Shown one piece after another: positions 25,346 to 34,072 of a stretch of DNA of 60,410 nucleotides; within the stretch, counting starts at the first letter, position 1; every line of letters starts with the position of its first letter. The notes beneath the pieces are model-generated. The model was not told the origin of the DNA and ran no database searches. It was given only the letters and a program-made list of their open reading frames with translations. The stretch comes from Candidatus Bathyarchaeota archaeon (GTDB taxonomy: Archaea > Thermoproteota > Bathyarchaeia > Bathyarchaeales > SOJC01): assembly GCA_020352645.1 (NCBI GenBank), contig CP070683.1:1191876-1252285 (forward strand), read 5' to 3'. The position numbers and the translations under genes are program-made.

Positions 25346-25362
25346 TATAGAATAATTCTATA
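25346..25362. promoter_or_regulatory. Palindrome overlapping the smc TATA box
   Basis: TATAGAAT and ATTCTATA flank a single central A in a perfect 8-bp-arm inverted repeat, about 40-75 bp upstream of the smc start. The TATA element (tttatag) lies inside it, so a bound dimer would compete with TBP. Regulation is inference. Confidence 0.45.
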
Positions 25363-25401
25363 GAAAAAGTACAACTAACAAGGTGGAAAAAGCTAAAGAC
25401 T

Positions 25402-28400
25402 GTGGAGACCCTTGAAAAGATGCCTTACATCAAGAAGATTGAACTGAAAGGTTTCAAGTCTTTTGGCCCAAAAAAAGTGATAGTTACCCTGGATAAGGGA
25501 TTCACAGTCGTAACCGGACCGAACGGAAGCGGAAAAACGAACATTGTGGATGCAATCCTTTTCGTTCTAGGAGAACTTAGTGCAAGGCGAATGCGAGCTG
25601 TAAACTTGTCAAAACTCGTTTTCCATGGTTCCCCAGAAGCAGGTGTAGCAAGATCGAAATCCGCAAAAGTCATGCTTCAGTTCGATAATAAAGACGGACG
25701 GATAGCTGTTGACACAGGAACCGTCACGATTTCTAGAGAAGTTCTTAGAAACGGACAATGCGTCTACAGACTGAATGGTCGGAGGATTTCACGTACAAAT
25801 ATAAACAATATGCTCTCCATGGCCGGGGTCGCATCAACCAGCCACAACATAGTTTTACAGGGAACAATTACGCGTATGACAGACATATCCCCAAATGATC
25901 GCCGAAAAATCATTGAAGATATGGTTGGTATTGCTCAATATGATGCTGAGAAGGCAGAGGCTGACGAAAAGCTCAGAGAGGCAGAAATAAGCATACGAAC
26001 TGCCATGGGAAGAATCGATGAAGTACAAAAGCGAATTGACGATCTGGAGAGAGAGCGAAACGAACTTCTTCGATACAACTACATACAGAGAGAGATAAAA
26101 CGATTCGATGCCATGAAACTATCCCATCAAATGGCAATCGCTGAGAACAAAATAGCAGAGTCCTCTTCACAACTTGATCAAGCTCGAAGTAAGGTTGAAA
26201 AGCTTCGGCAAATTCGTGACACAATGCGCGGCCACCGCCATTCTATTGAAAGCGAATGGAGAAGGCTAAGCTCCGAGTTCGTAGAAGAAGGCGGCTCAAA
26301 GGTTCTTGAAGTCCAGATCAAAATAGGCGATTTGAAATCAAGACTCGCGGAGCTTTCAACAAAAATCGGTGCAAGCCGTACAACATTGGAAGGCCTCAAG
26401 AAAGTTAGAGACAATAATGCTCAACAGCGCAACTCAATGCGCAATGAAATCACCGAGAACCAAAAAGTGAGGCGACGACTGAGAAACAAGCAGGAAAAAC
26501 TGCAGAAAAACATCGAAGCCAACCAAGCAGAACACGATATCCTCGCGAATGAAACAGCTCAACTGTGGGAAAACATAGGCGAGAACAGCAAACAGATTCG
26601 AGAAATAGAACAGCAACTCGATAAGCTGTATCAAGAACTCGCCGAGTTGAAAGCCGACACTGCACGCAGACAAACCTCAAAGAAACTGCTACTGCACAGA
26701 CTGAACGATTTGAAGGCCCGAAAAGACCGCTTTGCCTTAACACTCAAAGAACTTGAAAAGTCGTTCAATGACTTGAGCCAAGTGCAAAGAGAACAAAAAA
26801 CCCAACTTATCGATCTTCAAAAATCCCTAGGAAGAAGAAGTCTACAGAAGGAAGCGGTTGAAAGGGAGATCGATGAAGCGGGAAAGATCGCCGGGACAGC
26901 ACGTGAAGCAGTAGTCGAGTTCGCAACCCAAAGAGAGCTTGCGGAAACAGTGGCCGCAGAAGAAAACGCGCTGAGGAACATTGAAGAACTCAGTGAACTC
27001 GGAGTAATAGTAGGGGTCTATGGTCGCTTAAAGAACCTAATCAAATTTGAAAGAAGCCACAGGCAGGCATTAGAAGCAGCTGGAGCAGACTGGTTAGATG
27101 CCATTGTGGTTCACGATTTTGAAGCTGGCTACACCTGCACCGAAACCTTGAGGCGCCTGAAGCTTGGGCGAATCAAGATAATCCCCGTAACAGGATTAGT
27201 GAGAAAAACGCTGACCCTCCCCAGAATGCGCAAGGTCGAAGGATTAGCAACAGCTTTCATTAAATGCGCAAAGGAGCACGAACCAGCTGTTGACTTTGTA
27301 TTTGGCGACACATTAGTCGCAGGAGACGAAAAGACAGCGTTACAAGCATCAAGAAAAGGATACAGAACCGTAACATTCAATGGTGATGTCTATGAAGCAG
27401 GAGGCGGATTCGAAAGCGGCTTTTTCCGTGAGTCACTTGACTTCTCAACGATCATACCTAGCGAGACGGCTATCAAGAGCCTAGACGAAGCCGTCAGAGC
27501 CCTTCATGAACACCTGGCCAAGCGAGGCAAAGACATATCATACTTTGAAGATGAAATAGAAAGAACACGAAATGAAATCACAAGACTTTCCGAAGCCGTA
27601 TCCACTCTTGAAACCGAAATCACACGGGTCAAGAAAAGCACCAAGATCACAAAGCGAAACATGCGCAGAATAAGTTTCTACATTCGAGGTGTCAACTCAA
27701 AACTCGGAAAAGAAAACATCGCCATTGAAGGGGCAAGAGCCCAACGCCGCGTCATAAGAAAGGAGATGCAAACGCTAAGAGGCAAACTGGCCGACCTAAG
27801 GCGCAAAACTGACTTAACACACATCCAAGACTTAGAAGTGCAAAGAGACAAACTCGCAGAAACTATCATAACCCTAAGACAAAGCTTAGGCAGCACCACG
27901 ACCGAGACGTCAACCCTGAAGTCAAAATATGATAACGTGCTAAGACTGGGATATCAAAACGTCAAGGTACAACTAGGGAAAGTAGAGAGACAACTTGCAA
28001 TCGTAGAGAAAGAAGTTGATGAAGCCCTAGAAGAAAGAGAGAAGCTGAAAAAAGAGCTTCTAACACTCGAAAAGTCCAGAGAAGAACTCTCTCGAACTGT
28101 CTTGAGCGCGAGAGAAGAAGCAAAGAAATTCACTCTTCAAATCGATGACATAGACAAAGAACTGAAAAAGGTTGACAACGAATACGAACTTGCAGAACGC
28201 GTACACAATCAACTTCAACTCACAACACAAACCCTCCAGTTAGAGCAAAGCAACATTGACCGTCGACTGAAAGAAGTCGGCTGCGAAAAGGCATTGTCAG
28301 TCAGTCCAACACAGCTCGAGGAAGCTGAAACCTCTCTAAAAATGATGGAATTCGAGATCGAGCGACTTGGAGCAGTAAACCAGCTTGCTCTTTCCCACTT

Positions 28401-28968
28401 TACTGAGCAAATGTCCCGCTACAAAGAACTATCTCTACGAATGAATGAACTGGAACGGGAAAGAATGGCGATAGTAAATTTCATGAACGAGGTTGACCGC
28501 AAGAAACGCGCGGTCTTCATGAAAGCATTTCAAAGCATAAACGAAAACTTTGGACAATACTTCTCCAAGCTCACAGGTGCGGGTCAGGCTGAGCTGAAGC
28601 TTGAGAATCCCGAAGAACCCTTCAGCGGAGGAATGGACATGATCGTTCAATTTCCGGGGAAACCGCCAATACTTGTAAGCGGAGCCAGCGGAGGAGAAAG
28701 ATCAGTTTCTGCAGTCGCCTTCCTTCTTGCTATACAAGATTTCACCCCCGCAGCCTTCTATATCCTCGACGAGGTTGATGCACACCTAGACGCTATTCAC
28801 GTCGCGAAACTTGGAGAGCTTCTAGCTGAAGAGGCTGAGAAATCTCAATTCATTGTGGTCACACTGAAGCCTGAAATGGTCAATAAGGCTCAGAGAATCT
28901 ATGGTGTGTATGAGCGCAATGGTGTGTCTGACATCATTTCGACAACTTTCACCGGGGTCAAAGCTTAA
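25402..28968 (+). CDS. smc: SMC chromosome-segregation ATPase
   Basis: An 1188-aa SMC protein that forms the condensin ring with the two genes downstream. Seen: Walker A GPNGSGKTN (residues 39-47), a long N-terminal coiled coil (about 170-500), a globular hinge (about 520-680, with GVIVGVYGRLKNLIKFE), a second coiled coil (about 690-1010), signature SGASGGERSVSAVAF and Walker B FYILDEVDAHLD. The GTG at 25402 is used here; the ATG at 25420 (MPYIKKIELKGFKSFG) is equally typical. The stop overlaps the scpA start by one base. Confidence 0.96.
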   Translation: METLEKMPYIKKIELKGFKSFGPKKVIVTLDKGFTVVTGPNGSGKTNIVDAILFVLGELSARRMRAVNLSKLVFHGSPEAGVARSKSAKVMLQFDNKDGRIAVDTGTVTISREVLRNGQCVYRLNGRRISRTNINNMLSMAGVASTSHNIVLQGTITRMTDISPNDRRKIIEDMVGIAQYDAEKAEADEKLREAEISIRTAMGRIDEVQKRIDDLERERNELLRYNYIQREIKRFDAMKLSHQMAIAENKIAESSSQLDQARSKVEKLRQIRDTMRGHRHSIESEWRRLSSEFVEEGGSKVLEVQIKIGDLKSRLAELSTKIGASRTTLEGLKKVRDNNAQQRNSMRNEITENQKVRRRLRNKQEKLQKNIEANQAEHDILANETAQLWENIGENSKQIREIEQQLDKLYQELAELKADTARRQTSKKLLLHRLNDLKARKDRFALTLKELEKSFNDLSQVQREQKTQLIDLQKSLGRRSLQKEAVEREIDEAGKIAGTAREAVVEFATQRELAETVAAEENALRNIEELSELGVIVGVYGRLKNLIKFERSHRQALEAAGADWLDAIVVHDFEAGYTCTETLRRLKLGRIKIIPVTGLVRKTLTLPRMRKVEGLATAFIKCAKEHEPAVDFVFGDTLVAGDEKTALQASRKGYRTVTFNGDVYEAGGGFESGFFRESLDFSTIIPSETAIKSLDEAVRALHEHLAKRGKDISYFEDEIERTRNEITRLSEAVSTLETEITRVKKSTKITKRNMRRISFYIRGVNSKLGKENIAIEGARAQRRVIRKEMQTLRGKLADLRRKTDLTHIQDLEVQRDKLAETIITLRQSLGSTTTETSTLKSKYDNVLRLGYQNVKVQLGKVERQLAIVEKEVDEALEEREKLKKELLTLEKSREELSRTVLSAREEAKKFTLQIDDIDKELKKVDNEYELAERVHNQLQLTTQTLQLEQSNIDRRLKEVGCEKALSVSPTQLEEAETSLKMMEFEIERLGAVNQLALSHFTEQMSRYKELSLRMNELERERMAIVNFMNEVDRKKRAVFMKAFQSINENFGQYFSKLTGAGQAELKLENPEEPFSGGMDMIVQFPGKPPILVSGASGGERSVSAVAFLLAIQDFTPAAFYILDEVDAHLDAIHVAKLGELLAEEAEKSQFIVVTLKPEMVNKAQRIYGVYERNGVSDIISTTFTGVKA

Positions 28969-29660
28969 TGCCTGAAAGAAAACCCTTCTATCTTCAACCT
29001 CCACTAAACATTCTTTTCGAGATTCATAAACTCGAAAAGGTGAAACCGTGGAACGTTAACATCTCCCTTTTACTTCACTCATTTCTAGATGAGATGAAAA
29101 GACACGGAGAAGTTGATTTCCGTGCCTCAGGCGTAGCTTTAGATTCTTCTGCCTTTATATACTTGATGAAATCAAGGCTTCTGCTAAAGCTTGAGGAACC
29201 ACCCACTCCCCCCAGATTCCACTCGGACATTATCCCACCACCGATCTTCCTTCCACTTAGATATGAATTAACGTCAACCACAATCCAACAACTCCTCGAA
29301 TCCTTGGACTCTGTTCTAAAAGGTGAGAAATTGCTGCCATTGAAACCCCGCTTAGAGCCAATACTGCCCATGCCCACGGACATAATCCCTGAATTCGACA
29401 GTTATCTAATGGAAATCGAGACGCTGATAGAGCAGCTCTTTAATAGAATCCTCAGTATCAATGAGAAGCATCCGTATTTCGGTTTCACGAAACTTGTTGT
29501 CGACATGGAAAGACTGGATGCAATTCGAACCTTTATTCTACTGCTGTTCCTTGCTCAAAGACAAAGAATATGGCTATGGCAAAGCGAGGAATTCGGTGAG
29601 ATCTACATCTCGACAGGAGCAGACGCCTTTGAAAGAAAGGATAGGGCAAGCATTGCCTAA
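28968..29660 (+). CDS. scpA: Segregation and condensation protein A (kleisin)
   Basis: A 230-aa kleisin that bridges the SMC heads. The N-terminal LNILFEIHKLEKVKPWNVNISLLLHSFLDEM is the SMC-neck-binding helix region, followed by SSAFIYLMKSRLLLKLEEPP, and the C-terminus ends in a winged-helix-like segment. Its ATG overlaps the smc stop (TAATG), so it is translationally coupled. A short proline-rich linker lies mid-protein. Confidence 0.9.
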   Translation: MPERKPFYLQPPLNILFEIHKLEKVKPWNVNISLLLHSFLDEMKRHGEVDFRASGVALDSSAFIYLMKSRLLLKLEEPPTPPRFHSDIIPPPIFLPLRYELTSTTIQQLLESLDSVLKGEKLLPLKPRLEPILPMPTDIIPEFDSYLMEIETLIEQLFNRILSINEKHPYFGFTKLVVDMERLDAIRTFILLLFLAQRQRIWLWQSEEFGEIYISTGADAFERKDRASIA

Positions 29661-30225
29661 TGAGTCATCACCGGAGATAAGAGACCATGCAATGCGGCTA
29701 GCTTTGATTGAAGCAGCGCTCTACGTGGCTGGAAAACCCTTAGACTTGAAAACTCTAGCTTCAATAATCAGAACACGGTCGAAAAGACTCGTTCTGCAAC
29801 TTGCACGTACACTGAAACAAGAATATGAAGATCGAAGCACAAGCCTCCAGATTCTGGAGTTGCAGGATGAGCGCTTTGTAATGCAGTTGAAAGCTGACTT
29901 CTCTCCTAAAGTACAGAGATTAGCTACCCGCCCACTTTTGACAACTGGGCCACTGAAAACCCTTTCCTATATCGCATATCGTCAACCGGTTCCGCAGAAG
30001 CAAGTTCTTGCAGTTCGTGGAAACCACATTTATAATCACCTGAAGCAGTTAGAGCAGCTAGGACTGATCTCGAGAGAGCCTCAAGGTCGCACAAGAATCA
30101 TTCGAACAACTAGATTTTTCGCTGATTACTTCGGACTAAGTCATGATAGTCGTGTCATGAAGAGACAGCTTAAGAAGAAGTTTTCAAGATTGCTGAAACC
30201 CGACATAGAACTGAACATGCAGTAA
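29653..30225 (+). CDS. scpB: Segregation and condensation protein B
   Basis: A 190-aa protein with two winged-helix domains: EAALYVAGKPLDLKTLASII in the first and TLSYIAYRQPVPQKQVLAVRG then YNHLKQLEQLGLISREPQGR in the second, as in ScpB. It completes the SMC-kleisin-ScpB complex. The TTG start at 29653 overlaps the scpA stop by 8 bp; an ATG at 29692 (MRLALIEAALYVAG) is the alternative. The frame stays open further upstream inside scpA, but that stretch is a shadow. Confidence 0.88.
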   Translation: MPNESSPEIRDHAMRLALIEAALYVAGKPLDLKTLASIIRTRSKRLVLQLARTLKQEYEDRSTSLQILELQDERFVMQLKADFSPKVQRLATRPLLTTGPLKTLSYIAYRQPVPQKQVLAVRGNHIYNHLKQLEQLGLISREPQGRTRIIRTTRFFADYFGLSHDSRVMKRQLKKKFSRLLKPDIELNMQ

Positions 30226-30277
30226 CGCTAAGCTTATATGTCAAGCATTGATAGTTCATCAAGCTCAATTTGGAGAT

Positions 30278-30682
30278 ATGTCATTGTCGGTCTGGCATGG
30301 TGACTCGCACAAGAAAAAACTCTCCGGCGGTCGAAAAAGAGTTAACCGAAAAAAGCGCAGATTTGAACGAGGTTCGTTTCCAACAGAGACCAGCCTAGGT
30401 GAAAGGAAACTCAAAATCTCACGCAGACGTGGAGGCAACTTGAAGACTAGAGCGCTCAGTGAGAAAGAGGCAAACATATCTGATCCATCTTCTGGAAAGA
30501 CCGAAAGAACAGAAATCCTGAGGGTTGTGCGAAACCCTGCGAATGTGGACTATGATAGACGTGGAGTTATCACGAAAGGGACTGTTATAGAAACAAAGCT
30601 AGGCCTAGCACAAGTGACATCTCGTTCTGGCCAAGCTGGCATTGTGAATGCAATCTTGAAGAGCGAAAAACCAGGAACTTGA
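30278..30682 (+). CDS. rps8e: Ribosomal protein S8e
   Basis: A 134-aa small-subunit protein, archaeal/eukaryotic specific. The start MSLSVWHGDSHKKKLSGGRK and the basic KISRRRGGNLKTRAL match S8e; the C-terminal VITKGTVIETKLGLAQVTSRSG is the conserved second domain. The ATG at 30278 has GGAG 4 nt upstream; an earlier in-frame ATG at 30248 would add 10 non-conserved residues. It follows scpB closely and is probably transcribed with it. Confidence 0.95.
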   Translation: MSLSVWHGDSHKKKLSGGRKRVNRKKRRFERGSFPTETSLGERKLKISRRRGGNLKTRALSEKEANISDPSSGKTERTEILRVVRNPANVDYDRRGVITKGTVIETKLGLAQVTSRSGQAGIVNAILKSEKPGT

Positions 30683-30695
30683 GAAAATCCGTTCT

Positions 30696-30986
30696 TCACT
30701 TCTTCTGGCGAATCGATGCTAATTCTTTTCCAACGCTCAAAAGCGTTCGCTTCTTGGATTCCACTTTCTCAACCCATATCCGTCCAGTCCTTCGCCAAGG
30801 TATTGCTGGATGACCTGAGTCAGTATCGCTCTCAAAGTTTAGATTGAGATTGCTTGCTGCCTTCTGCAGTTCCGCCAAGCTTGGGTTAAGCACAGCCGCA
30901 TTCTTGGCGACTTTTCTTCCTTCTTTTCTCGTCTTGGACAGATCAAAGTAAACAGGCCACATGGCTATTTTCCTTTGCTTTCGCAT
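30696..30986 (-). CDS. srp19: Signal recognition particle 19 kDa protein
   Basis: SRP19 binds 7S RNA and helps SRP54 load. The 96 aa show the family core: WPVYFDLSKTRKEGRKVAKNAAV, a middle KAASNLNLNFE helix, and HPAIPWRRTGRIWV. The start may be the ATG at 30986 or the internal Met of MWPVYF. It is convergent with S8e. Confidence 0.93.
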   Translation of the reverse strand: MRKQRKIAMWPVYFDLSKTRKEGRKVAKNAAVLNPSLAELQKAASNLNLNFESDTDSGHPAIPWRRTGRIWVEKVESKKRTLLSVGKELASIRQKK

Positions 30987-31300
30987 TCTTCTTCCTCAAT
31001 ACACTAGATTTATTTTGTTCTTCTACCTTTCTATTTCTCTGCCGGATGATGAAAAGGTATTTGTTTGATACGATGATATTTCAGAGTTACACCGACGGCA
31101 ACATCAAATCTGAATGCGGGGTTAGAAGCAAGTTAGAAACTGCAGATAAATCCTAGCCAAAGAAAGTACAAAAAAGCTTTCTTCAGGCTTTTAAGACGAT
31201 TTATGAGGCGGATTTTGAACTTTTAAATTTTTCGGTCACACAAGGTTTAAATAGGCGAAGGTTTGAAGTCTTTGTCGTTTTGTGAGGGGATCTTGAAGAT
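30987..31300. other. 314-bp divergent intergenic region with gar1 TATA box
   Basis: No coding frame seen between srp19 and gar1. The box TTTAAATA at 31246-31253 would start transcription near 31277, leaving a short leader with GAGGGGA before the gar1 TTG. A box-C-like ATGATGA lies near 31050, but a complete C/D RNA was not convincing. Confidence 0.5.
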
Positions 31301-31564
31301 TTGAAGCGATTAGGTCACGTGCTTCATATCAGTTCCAGTCGTAGAATAATTCTGAAGGCGCAGGCCTTGCCAAGAATCGGCGATGAAGTCATAGACGAGA
31401 ACCTGAAACGAGTTGGCACAGTCTTCGACATCTTTGGCTCTGTTACTTCACCATATTTGGCTGTAAGATCTGAAAGAAAAGAGCTTCAATGTCTTGTTGG
31501 CAGCGTGCTCTATGCAGTCCCCTCATCTTCAAGGAGAAAGGAGAAGGGAAAATATGGAAGATGA
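31301..31564 (+). CDS. gar1: H/ACA RNP protein Gar1
   Basis: An 87-aa beta-barrel protein of the box H/ACA pseudouridylation complex, which aids substrate turnover by Cbf5. Seen: [41 protein letters not shown] and PYLAVRS, the Gar1 core in order. It has a short basic C-terminus rather than RGG tails, as expected in archaea. The TTG start is set by the GAGGGGA motif 10 nt upstream. It overlaps the TFB start. Confidence 0.92.
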   Translation: MKRLGHVLHISSSRRIILKAQALPRIGDEVIDENLKRVGTVFDIFGSVTSPYLAVRSERKELQCLVGSVLYAVPSSSRRKEKGKYGR

Positions 31565-32510
31565 AGTGAGTCCTACACTTGCACCGGCCTCTCCACAACC
31601 GGTAAGAGTTCAACGCTGTTCAGAATGTGGAAGTGATCGTCTAATACGAGATTATGATACTGCTGAGATCGTATGTATGGATTGTGGCATTGTTATAGCC
31701 GCTAAACTTCAGGACAGAGGCCCTGAATGGAGAGCATTTGATGATGAGCAGCGTGCTAAAAGAACCCGAGTAGGTGCTCCGTTGACCTACACAATTCACG
31801 ACAAAGGCCTATCAACTATGATCGATTGGCATGATCGAGATGTGTATGGCAAGCGCTTATCGCCTGGCCAGAAAGCTCAGGTTTACCGTCTTCGGAAATG
31901 GCAGCGTCGTATTAGAGTTTCCGACGCGACAGAGCGCAATCTAGCTTTCGCCCTTTCAGAGATCAGTAAGATCGCGAATAATCTTAGTTTACCTAAGAAT
32001 ATCCTTGAAACTGCTTCAGTAATCTATCGGAAAGCTGTCAAAGAACGCCTCATTCGAGGTCGATCTATTCAGGGAGTTACTGCTGCCGCTATATATGTCG
32101 CTTGCAGACAATGTAGACTCCCGAGGACACTTGAGGAAATCGCACAAGCCTCGAATATCAACAAAAAAGAAGTCGGGCGAAGCTACCGCTTTCTCATTAA
32201 AGAGCTTGATTATACTATTCCACCACTCAAACCGAGCCAATATATCACGAAGTTCTCGAATCAGCTAACAATGCAGGGTAAAGTTGAAGAGATCGCTCAT
32301 AAGATATTGGCAACAGCGAAGGAATTGAGACTCACCTCTGGTAGAGGCCCTACTGGTATAGCAGCAGCTGCAAGTTACATCGCCTCGGTATTGATTGGAG
32401 AAAGAAAGACGCAGCGAGAAATAGCGGAGATTGCACAGGTTACAGAAGTAACAATAAGAAACCGTTATAAAGAGCTTGTTGAGCGCCTATCTTTCAATAT
32501 TACCATGTAG
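31554..32510 (+). CDS. tfb: Transcription initiation factor TFB
   Basis: The archaeal TFIIB homologue that recruits RNA polymerase to TBP-TATA. Domains: N-terminal zinc ribbon (CSECGSD, then CMDCGIVI), B-reader ([12 protein letters not shown]), and two cyclin folds (from [22 protein letters not shown] and from [16 protein letters not shown]). The start is the ATG at 31554 inside the end of gar1; the longer frame upstream shows no homology. 318 aa is the usual length. It is co-transcribed with gar1. Confidence 0.96.
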   Translation: MEDEVSPTLAPASPQPVRVQRCSECGSDRLIRDYDTAEIVCMDCGIVIAAKLQDRGPEWRAFDDEQRAKRTRVGAPLTYTIHDKGLSTMIDWHDRDVYGKRLSPGQKAQVYRLRKWQRRIRVSDATERNLAFALSEISKIANNLSLPKNILETASVIYRKAVKERLIRGRSIQGVTAAAIYVACRQCRLPRTLEEIAQASNINKKEVGRSYRFLIKELDYTIPPLKPSQYITKFSNQLTMQGKVEEIAHKILATAKELRLTSGRGPTGIAAAASYIASVLIGERKTQREIAEIAQVTEVTIRNRYKELVERLSFNITM

Positions 32511-32537
32511 CCCCCCCATCTCTTTCCTTGGAAAGAG

Positions 32538-33017
32538 TTGCTTCCTCCGTGGCAAAACACATTTAGCCAACATCGCCTAGTAAGACTTGAGTCGCTGGCC
32601 TTGACCATATGCCCAAAATGTGAAGCTGAAGTTGGCGATCCCTTCAAAACATGGGCGATCTCACGAAGATCCTCAAAGCCTGGCGGCACACCAACCGTTT
32701 TTGGGATGTATGCTTGTCCTGAATGTGGGAAAAGATTTAGAGCACGCGTCAGAAGCGGAAGAAAGGAAGAGGTAAGCATAAAAGGTGTCACCCGAAAGAT
32801 TAAGGGAATCGAGGTTGAGCTTATGAGCACACTTAAGAATCTCAGGGAAAAACTCAAAACTTTGGAAACAGAAAGGGCGAACCTTCTGCTGGAGATAGGA
32901 GAACTGAAAAAGATGGCTGAAGCTAAGGCTACTGCCCTTGAAAGTGAAATAGGCATGCTGAGAGAAGAAGTGGAATCCCTGAAACAGCTGCTTGGCGTGA
33001 ACGAACTAGAGACGTAG
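32538..33017 (+). CDS. Zinc-ribbon/coiled-coil protein, unknown function
   Basis: Up to 159 aa: a zinc ribbon (ICPKCEAEVG, then ACPECGKRFRARV) followed by a basic linker and a coiled coil of about 65 residues (LREKLKTLETERANLLLEIGEL). The real start may be the internal TTG at 32601, just before TICPKC, because the first 21 residues look non-conserved. It directly follows tfb, so a role in transcription or chromatin is plausible but unproven. Confidence 0.65.
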   Translation: MLPPWQNTFSQHRLVRLESLALTICPKCEAEVGDPFKTWAISRRSSKPGGTPTVFGMYACPECGKRFRARVRSGRKEEVSIKGVTRKIKGIEVELMSTLKNLREKLKTLETERANLLLEIGELKKMAEAKATALESEIGMLREEVESLKQLLGVNELET

Positions 33018-33083
33018 CTTAGATATGAGAAAGATTGGTTTATGAACAGGCCAAGCCCACATTTCGGGTCTGGCAGACAGTCA

Positions 33084-33857
33084 TCATTGCCTTGGTCGTT
33101 TTCTGTTAATGAAAAAACCTTGTTTTTCCAATTGCTTAGCAAGGTTCTCGGGGTCTGGGTCCCATTGTCCCCACTTTCTGCAAATGTGCTCTGTCCAGCT
33201 ATAATTCTCATAGGTGTAGGTTTCAACGCGATTATCTTCAAGTTCTATCTTCGCGCTCAGATTACGATAGTAATCTTGAACTAGATATCCATCATCCATT
33301 TGTTTCATCGCTTCTAGAACTCTTTGTCGATCAGGCTTTAGATACTCATTCTCATACAGAGTATAGTCCAAAGGATATCGGGGTCGAGGAGGCGGATCTT
33401 CAGCCGCATATCCCATAACCAGTTGCACTAGAGGAAAGACCCTCTTGGGCAACCTGTATTCTTGAGCAATCTTGTCGGATCTGTATATTGCGCTTCCGAG
33501 AAAGCAGCTGCCTAAGCCTAGGCTTCTTCCTGCAACAACCATGTTTTCAGCCATTAGAGCGGCATCTTGAATCCCAAAAATGAGTAATGCCAAGTCATTC
33601 GTAACGAGTCTCCACCCTCTCTCAGCCATTATGAGCTCAAACTTGTAGGTGTCAACGCATATTGTGAACAAAAGCGGAGCCTTCCACAGATTCTTCTCTC
33701 TGTTTCGTGACAGCAGCACACTGTAAAGTTGAGAAACAAAGGGCGCCTGTTGACCTGCTCTGACAATTGTTCTCACCAGATGTTCGGGAGGTGTTTGATC
33801 TGTGTACTTTCGGATCGACTTGTGATTTAGCATCGTCTCAATAACAGGGTTCTCCAT
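33084..33857 (-). CDS. Nitroreductase-family flavoprotein
   Basis: A 257-aa FMN-dependent oxidoreductase. Seen: ETMLNHKSIRKYTDQTPPEHLVRTIVRAG (FMN-binding Arg/Ser region), DAALMAENMVVAGRSLGLGSCFLGS and PLVQLVMGYAAEDPPPRPR. The start ATG at 33857 has AAGGA upstream; the ATG at 33872 would add MERKN. The C-terminal 60 residues are longer than in small nitroreductases. Substrate unknown. Confidence 0.83.
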   Translation of the reverse strand: MENPVIETMLNHKSIRKYTDQTPPEHLVRTIVRAGQQAPFVSQLYSVLLSRNREKNLWKAPLLFTICVDTYKFELIMAERGWRLVTNDLALLIFGIQDAALMAENMVVAGRSLGLGSCFLGSAIYRSDKIAQEYRLPKRVFPLVQLVMGYAAEDPPPRPRYPLDYTLYENEYLKPDRQRVLEAMKQMDDGYLVQDYYRNLSAKIELEDNRVETYTYENYSWTEHICRKWGQWDPDPENLAKQLEKQGFFINRKRPRQ

Positions 33858-34012
33858 ATTTTTCCTTTCCATCGAGAAGTTTGTCTATTGAAGTCAGCAT
33901 CTATTTAGTTTTTTGAAAGGATTGCCCTAATTGTTCTTGGGTTTGAATGCGTTTTGATCGCATGCATTTAAAGCCGCGAAACCGGGGGCTATCCAAGGCT
34001 TTCTTCGAAAAG

Positions 34013-34021
34013 CTTATATTT
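34013..34021 (+). promoter_or_regulatory. TATA box of the thermosome gene
   Basis: The plus strand reads CTTATATTT here, about 50 nt before the thermosome start, placing transcription initiation near 34042. Confidence 0.45.
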
Positions 34022-34072
34022 TCAAGCTGTTTCTCTACTTTCGCATATTAAATATTGAAAGGAGTTGGAAAA

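Noticed and set aside
31040-31120. Box C/D-like sRNA between srp19 and gar1 (ATGATGA ... CTGA)
   Set aside because: No convincing D' box, spacing from C' to D is too long, and the ends do not pair.
32465-33241. 258-codon minus-strand frame
   Set aside because: Antisense to the zinc-ribbon/coiled-coil gene; serine/phenylalanine-rich as expected for the complement of a charged coiled coil.
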